Assembly: GCA_900155495.1 (NCBI GenBank) | Contig: FTLJ01001121.1 | Coordinates: forward strand, 1-13,185 | DNA from: Porogramme epimiltina | Taxonomy: Eukaryota > Basidiomycota > Agaricomycetes > Polyporales > Polyporaceae | Direction of reading: 5' to 3' | Length of the DNA: 13,185 nt | Part shown: positions 8,801 through 13,185 of the stretch, piece after piece | How positions within the stretch are numbered: the first letter of the stretch is position 1 | Layout: each line of letters begins with the position of its first letter | Translations under genes and position numbers: made by a program | Notes under the pieces: generated by a model | Database searches by the model: none | Seen by the model: only the letters and a program-made list of their open reading frames with translations | What the model was told of the DNA's origin: nothing

Positions 8801-11800
8801 TTTTCCAGAGGGGCAAAGTGAATCTCATCGTTGGCCCGACTGGCTCTGGCAAGACGGCCATGCTACTCGCCTTACTCGGGGAAATGCACTGTATTCCTGG
8901 TGATCCCGATTCGTACGTGTCCCTGCCGCGCTCCGGTGGAATTGCGTATGTTCCACAAGAGCCGTGGATACAGAGTGATTCGATTCGGGTGAGTGTCTCC
9001 TCCGACCTGATACGCCGATTACTGAGGAGTGTGTTTTCTCGAAGGGAAACATCGTATTTGGTTCGTCGATCAACGAAGAGCGCTACCGAAAGGGTATGAG
9101 TTGTGTCGCGACTCTTCCTGTGTTTGGGTTCACAGTGTGCCTTGCAGTCATCCATCAATGTTGTCTTGAAGAAGACCTTGGTCTCTTCGAAGATGGTGAT
9201 ATGACACAAGTAGGAGAGCGAGGACTTACTTTGAGGTAATTGTATTTTCGCCTCTTTGTTCGAGGAAAGTGCTGATTTGGTGTTCTATAGCGGAGGACAG
9301 AAGGTCAACAATTCGCAGGTTGTCTCTGCCTTATTTAATGTTAACGTGTCATGCAGGCTCGCGTTTCGTTGGCACGGGCTGTATACTCTTCTGCAGAAGT
9401 CGTGCTCATTGATGATGTAAGTCTTCAACTTCTCGCGGGGGAGCGCACACCGACCGCTCTGAATAGGTATTCGCCGCCCTGGACGTCCATACCGCGCGGT
9501 TTATTATTGAGAGGTGCTTTAAGGGAGACCTGATGCGAGGGAGAACCGTGTTGCTCGTCGTGAGTGCAACCGTAGCGCCGCTCAACGATATGAATCTTAC
9601 TTGTCACCAAGACCCATCATATCGCCCTCGTTCACACCCTTGCTTCTTGGGCTGTCATCTTGGCGCAGGATGCTACGATCTCTAGGCGTGGGGAATGGTC
9701 AAAGGTGATCGCTCAGGACACATTCCTGTCCAATGAAATCCGAACGGAGGAGGAAGCGATTCAGGCGCGCCAGGTCGAAGCGATCAAGGCCCCCGAGTCA
9801 CTCTTCCCTCAAAAGAAGACTTCGGTGACTGCTGAGGAAGTCTTACAGGGACGCGCTGCCTGGCCAGCAAGTGAGCCCAAATTCTTCGAATAATGGACGT
9901 CTTTGATTGATTTTTCTTAGTTAAACTCTACCTTGCCAGCATGGGCGGAGGATATACTTTTATTTTCTGGTTTTCCGTCGTGGCATTTATTCTGGTGTCT
10001 CAAGCATTTGCTGTGCTACAGACGTACTGGCTCGGGTACTGGGCCCAACAGTCCGAGCATCATGATCACTCAGAGAGCCTCATTGCATAGTGAGTGTGTT
10101 TTACATGGAGTCGTAACCCTTGACCTAATGAGTCATGCTTCCTCCAGCTATCTTGGAGTATACGCCTGTCTCCTGATGGCAGATTACGCCTCGTTATGGG
10201 TCAGCTACTTAGTTTATACTTTCGGCACCATACGGGCCTCTAGGAACATACACAAATCTCTGATCGAGTCGATCCTGAGCGCAACGTTGAGGTATACATT
10301 CGTTCATATCTCCCAGAAATCTGCCATTCATATCATCTTGTCCTCGTGGCTTTAGATGGATCAATGGCACTCCGTCCTCGCGTATTATCACGCGATGCAC
10401 TCAAGACATTCAGTCTAGTACGTTTTATATGTCGAGGTCCTGGTGGAATTTACGCTCACAAACTCTCAGTCGACGGGCCGCTCGCGGGTGGCCTAAGGGC
10501 CCTCCTAGATAAAACGGCATCGATGGGAACCAGTTTCTTCGCGATTATCTTGGTGTCTCCAGTGTTCACAATCCCTGGCGCAATGTTCACCGTTCTCGGT
10601 GGCTGGTGCGGTCAGATGTACATGCGGGCTCAGCTACCGGTGAAGCGAGAGCAGAGTGTGGCCCGTGCACCAATTCTGGGCCATCTTGCTGCCACTGTAT
10701 CTGGGATTGGTGGGTGAATGTTTGATGGTGTAGATGGCACTAAAGATCCTGACTCTGCGTATTTTCAGTGAGCGTGCGAGCATACGGCGCTCAGGAACAA
10801 TTCGTCTTAGAATCTTTCCAACGGATCGACAGATACTCACGTGCTACATGTACATTTTTCAACCTCAATAGGTGAATGTGTCGTACTTCTGGCCTATTTG
10901 CTGCCACTGATCAATATCTGGAATGCTAGATGGGTTTCTCTCCGCCTGGAAGCGCTTTCGTGGCTTATCACCGCCTGTCTTGCGACTATCTTGGTGTATG
11001 GAGGTCACGGAAAAGCCTCAACGACCGGGTTTGCGCTGAACATGGCCGGTACTATAGATTCATTGTATCTGCTAAGGAAAGTGGCTAATCCTTCCTCATA
11101 GTGGGGTTCAGTGGGATGATTCTCTGGTGGGTGCGAGTGCTCAACGACTTTGAAGTTGATGGTGTGTTTTACCCTTTTCTCCATGTTCGGCCTGACCCCC
11201 ATGCTGACGCCTTTGCCGCAGGGAATAGGTCAGAGACTTTCAGCTACATACGCATCTTATCTAACGCTGACAATATATAGCCTGGAGCGTGTGGAGCAGT
11301 ACAGGAACATTGAGCATGAGTCGCCACCCTTGCCGTCCGGAATTCCTCCTGCATTCTGGCCTGTTAGCGGGCACCTCCGGGCTGAGAATCTTTCAGCACG
11401 ATACTCAGAGGTGAGCATGGATTTCTCTTCGAGTTTTGGTCGGCTATATGATGTGTCCTGGATGCAGAGCGGCCCTCGTGTTCTCCATGATGTCTCCTTT
11501 GAGATAAAATCTGGAGAGCGCGTCGGAATAGGTGAGAATACAATCCTAGTATACGAGTAGAATGTGCTCTGAGAACTTGATAGTCGGACGTACCGGAAGT
11601 GGCAAAGTAATTTCACAAAACACTTCTAGCAACATGTCGGACTAATGCCATTTTCCCAGAGCTCGCTTGTCCTCGCATTATTACGACTTATTCCTACGGA
11701 GGGTCAAGTGTTCTACGATGGACTGCGGACTGACGAAGTAAACCTTGATGCACTCCGATCTCATATAACAATCATTCCCCAAATTGTTCGTACCTCTGAT

Positions 11801-12474
11801 ATCACCCTCGGAAGTTGGCGCTAATTACACTCTTCTTCCATCAAGCCCGAGCTTTTGTCCTGCTCCCTACGTCAGAACCTCGATCCTCGGGGAGAGTTTG
11901 ACGACGCAGCTTTGAACGATGCTTTGCGCGCGGCGGGTCTTTTCTCGCTCGGCCGAAACGAGAGTGGAGGTCTTGCGATCACACTCGATACCCTTATTTC
12001 TAGTGGAGGGGCGAATGTGTCTGTCGGGCAGCGGCAGATCATCGCGCTGGCCCGTGCGATGTTAAGACAGAGCAAACTACTCGTTCTAGATGAGGCCACA
12101 TCTGCAATAGGTATGTATGTCGTCCTTACGAAGAAGGGTGATGTTATGAATAATACAGGGCTGTGACAGACTACGAGACGGACGCAATCATACAAAAATC
12201 ATTGCGCGAAGCCGTGGCCAAAGATGTCACCGTGCTCACAATTGCACATCGTCTGCAGACGGTGATGGATGCGGACAAGATCGTGAGTATATAGCGTGGT
12301 TATGTGCACGCTCGAGAAACTGACCATTGGGAACAGTTGGTGTTGGACTCCGGGCGCGTCTCCGAGTTCGGTGTTCCAGTAGAATTGCTCAGGGATAAAA
12401 ATGGCATGTTGTCCGTCATGGTGAACGGTAGTAACGACAGAGAAGCTTTACTACGTGCCGCAGCTATGGAATAG
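5816..12474 (+). CDS. ABCC-type (MRP-like) full ABC transporter, 40 exons
   Basis: ATP-driven membrane exporter or vacuolar pump; substrate unknown. The spliced ORF codes 1495 residues. Exons: 5816-5835, 5894-6230, 6287-6553, 6612-6776, 6833-6896, 6950-6990, 7041-7087, 7140-7254, 7326-7536, 7594-7657, 7721-7817, 7872-7902, 7957-8092, 8142-8187, 8236-8263, 8320-8346, 8408-8470, 8525-8565, 8626-8988, 9045-9093, 9148-9235, 9291-9303, 9357-9416, 9467-9559, 9612-9870, 9921-10089, 10148-10291, 10356-10417, 10470-10709, 10769-10871, 10930-11048, 11102-11161, 11222-11228, 11281-11410, 11468-11531, 11584-11606, 11660-11785, 11846-12110, 12170-12282, 12337-12474. Domains: N-terminal TMD0 with about five helices (18-200), TMD1, NBD1, TMD2, NBD2. 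NBD1 has Walker A GPTGSGKT (670-677), signature LSGGQ (766-770), Walker B ending Asp-Asp (790-791) and switch His824. NBD2 has Walker A GRTGSGKS (1276-1283), signature VSVGQ (1382-1386), Walker B Asp1406-Glu1407 and His1439. NBD1 with Asp for Glu and NBD2 with SVGQ are the usual ABCC asymmetry. The order and motifs fit basidiomycete multidrug-resistance-associated transporters, perhaps nearest the yeast Ybt1/Bpt1 group. The first exon (ATG at 5816 or 5819) is the least certain. Confidence 0.93.
8659..8688 (+). repeat. 15-bp perfect tandem duplication in the transporter
   Basis: Two identical 15-bp units (8659-8673 and 8674-8688) repeat the codons for Ser-Pro-Ala-Leu-His within the linker just before NBD1, about residues 612-621. 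The frame is kept. It looks like a recent slippage event in a poorly conserved linker. Confidence 0.9.
9291..9303 (+). other. 13-nt micro-exon of the transporter carrying the NBD1 signature
   Basis: This exon supplies the last base of the Ser codon plus Gly-Gly-Gln-Lys of the ABC signature. It is flanked by a TATAG acceptor and a GTCAAC donor. Without it the signature motif of NBD1 would be lost and the frame shifted. Confidence 0.85.
11222..11228 (+). other. 7-nt micro-exon of the transporter
   Basis: Bases GGAATAG join a G from the previous exon and a C from the next to code Gly-Asn-Ser in the conserved family stretch (Asn-Asp-Phe-Glu-Val-x-Gly-Asn-Ser-Leu-Glu-Arg) at the end of TMD2. It is flanked by CCGCAG and GTCAGA. 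Both flanking introns (60 and 52 bp) carry CTGAC/CTAAC branch-like sites. Confidence 0.75.
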
Positions 12475-12537
12475 ACGGTATGACAGCGATGGATAGTACG
12501 ACAGATCCTGTAAGGAAGCAATATTGTCGAGAAGTGT

Positions 12538-12924
12538 CTATCTAATGATCGGACCTCGCAGGTAGAACGGCCCGTCGCGCGTAGAAAATGGGAGGTCATT
12601 GCCTTGTATCGCACGAATCAGGGCGAACTGCTTGGGATACACACCAATGGCGTCTATTGAACATGGAAATGCCTTCTCATTGGGCAACTGCAAAGGTGTC
12701 GTTAGACGTGTTTGAACGGTCGGAGTCCCACTGGCAGGGCCCGGGCCACTCCTATATTTCTTGACCAGAATATCTAAGTCAAGCTGTTGCTTTCGGGGGT
12801 TGTCATATATTCCTTCGCTAAATACTGTAGTATCATAGATCCCATTACTCTTACATGACCTTTGACGAGGCGAAGCGAAGCGACGCCGTCTCTTGTTTCT
12901 CTTGAAACCAGCAGGAGTCCAAGT
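12538..12924 (-). CDS. Terminal exon of an unrecognised - strand gene (upstream exons unresolved)
   Basis: Read on the - strand, the frame is open from 12936 to a TAG at 12540-12538, giving 128 residues from a possible acceptor (CAG at 12927-12925). It has no ATG, GTG or TTG until its last 52 codons, so a plain ORF scan misses it. The translation looks like real protein: a Lys/Arg-rich start (about residues 8-15), a central part with many Tyr, Asp and Ile, then a Pro/Thr segment, and a C-terminus rich in aromatic residues. A short upstream exon 13014-12964 (17 codons) may join through a 39-bp intron with donor GTCAGT and CTGAC branch, which is short for this genome. I do not recognise a family. 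It converges on the transporter, with stops 63 bp apart, so the 3' UTRs probably overlap. Confidence 0.42.
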   Translation of the reverse strand, partial: TWTPAGFKRNKRRRRFASPRQRSCKSNGIYDTTVFSEGIYDNPRKQQLDLDILVKKYRSGPGPASGTPTVQTRLTTPLQLPNEKAFPCSIDAIGVYPKQFALIRAIQGNDLPFSTRDGPFYLRGPIIR

Positions 12925-13185
12925 CTGATCACGTGGTCAGCATGGTCGGAGGCTATCACTGACAGGCGCCTGCCGTATTTTTGCGTGGAGATCTTCCAAG
13001 TTCGGCACCACTTGCTAGCTCAATTTCGCTGGTGTCTCGTCCATCTACAGTCGCACACGGCGAGGCACACTCAGGTAGGCACAGCCATGAGGGCTCTATG
13101 CATGCCAAAGTAGGCCAGATGCATTGTTGTATATGATGTCATAGTAAGTCCGAAGTCATGTTGCAAATGTCATCGTGCTAAGACC
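12925..13185. other. Right edge: probable upstream parts of the - strand gene, not resolved
   Basis: Several short open stretches exist on the - strand (13014-12964; 13169-13074) with plausible residue composition, but no splice chain links them cleanly to the terminal exon. A near-perfect 16-bp palindrome at 12925-12940 contains CACGTG. The + strand frame from 12862 to 13113 looks like an antisense shadow. No other gene is visible. Confidence 0.35.

Noticed and set aside
8785..8988. Degenerate NBD1 (Asp instead of catalytic Glu) and NBD2 SVGQ signature as a sign of decay
   Set aside because: This asymmetry is normal for ABCC transporters; all other motifs are intact.
11150..11560. Continuous 136-codon frame at the TMD2-NBD2 boundary as a single exon
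   Set aside because: It reads through three introns. Splicing restores the conserved Gly-Asn-Ser-Leu-Glu-Arg segment and keeps phase with both sides.
3660..12474. Phytase and ABC transporter as a functional cluster (for example phosphate or inositol phosphate uptake)
   Set aside because: ABCC proteins are exporters or vacuolar pumps, the genes have separate upstream regions and different codon use, and tandem adjacency alone is weak evidence in fungi.
12925..12940. 16-bp near-palindrome CTGATCACGTGGTCAG as an operator
   Set aside because: One mismatch, only one copy, and it overlaps a plausible branch site and acceptor of the - strand gene; no supporting context.
12774..12959. Alternative - strand exon ending at a donor at 12854 (GTAAGA) joined to 12783
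   Set aside because: Possible, but the other frame is open straight through 12936-12538 with protein-like composition, so no intron is needed. Kept as a less likely model.

Overview
The window looks like nuclear DNA from a filamentous basidiomycete, most likely an Agaricomycete of the polypore or corticioid type. The reasons are many short GT-AG introns (mostly 48-71 bp) with CTGAC/CTAAT-like branch sites, monocistronic genes on both strands, and a histidine-acid phytase that resembles the Peniophora/Trametes enzymes. There is no operon, plasmid, phage, CRISPR or tRNA/rRNA signal.

Layout. (1) 1-663 (+): 3' end of an unrecognised gene coding a Pro/Ala-rich, probably disordered C-terminus. (2) 664-1475: intergenic stretch between convergent genes. 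(3) 1476-2642 (-): three-exon gene for a 345-residue protein with one N-terminal membrane segment and a long Ser/Pro-rich tail. (4) 2643-3659: shared divergent upstream region with a clear TATA box at 3353, a doubled GGTTACCAT element and upstream start codons. (5) 3660-5338 (+): secreted phytase in five exons, one of them only 9 nt. (6) 5339-5815: intergenic region with a seven-copy heptamer repeat. (7) 5816-12474 (+): ABCC-type full ABC transporter, reconstructed here as 40 exons and 39 introns coding 1495 residues, with exons as small as 7 and 13 nt. All junctions are GT-AG, all phases agree, and the assembly is a multiple of three. (8) 12538 to about 12924 (-): terminal exon of an unrecognised gene whose stop lies 63 bp beyond the transporter stop. 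(9) 12925-13185: probable upstream parts of that gene, not resolved.

The phytase would release phosphate from phytate outside the cell. The transporter is an ATP-driven exporter or vacuolar pump of unknown substrate. Nothing in the sequence ties these genes into one pathway, and I see no novel multi-gene system. The most notable features are the extreme intron density and micro-exons of the transporter, the sharp change in codon composition between phytase and transporter, and the phytase 5' leader. Exon boundaries were worked out by eye from reading frame, splice consensus and recalled family sequence, not by alignment software.
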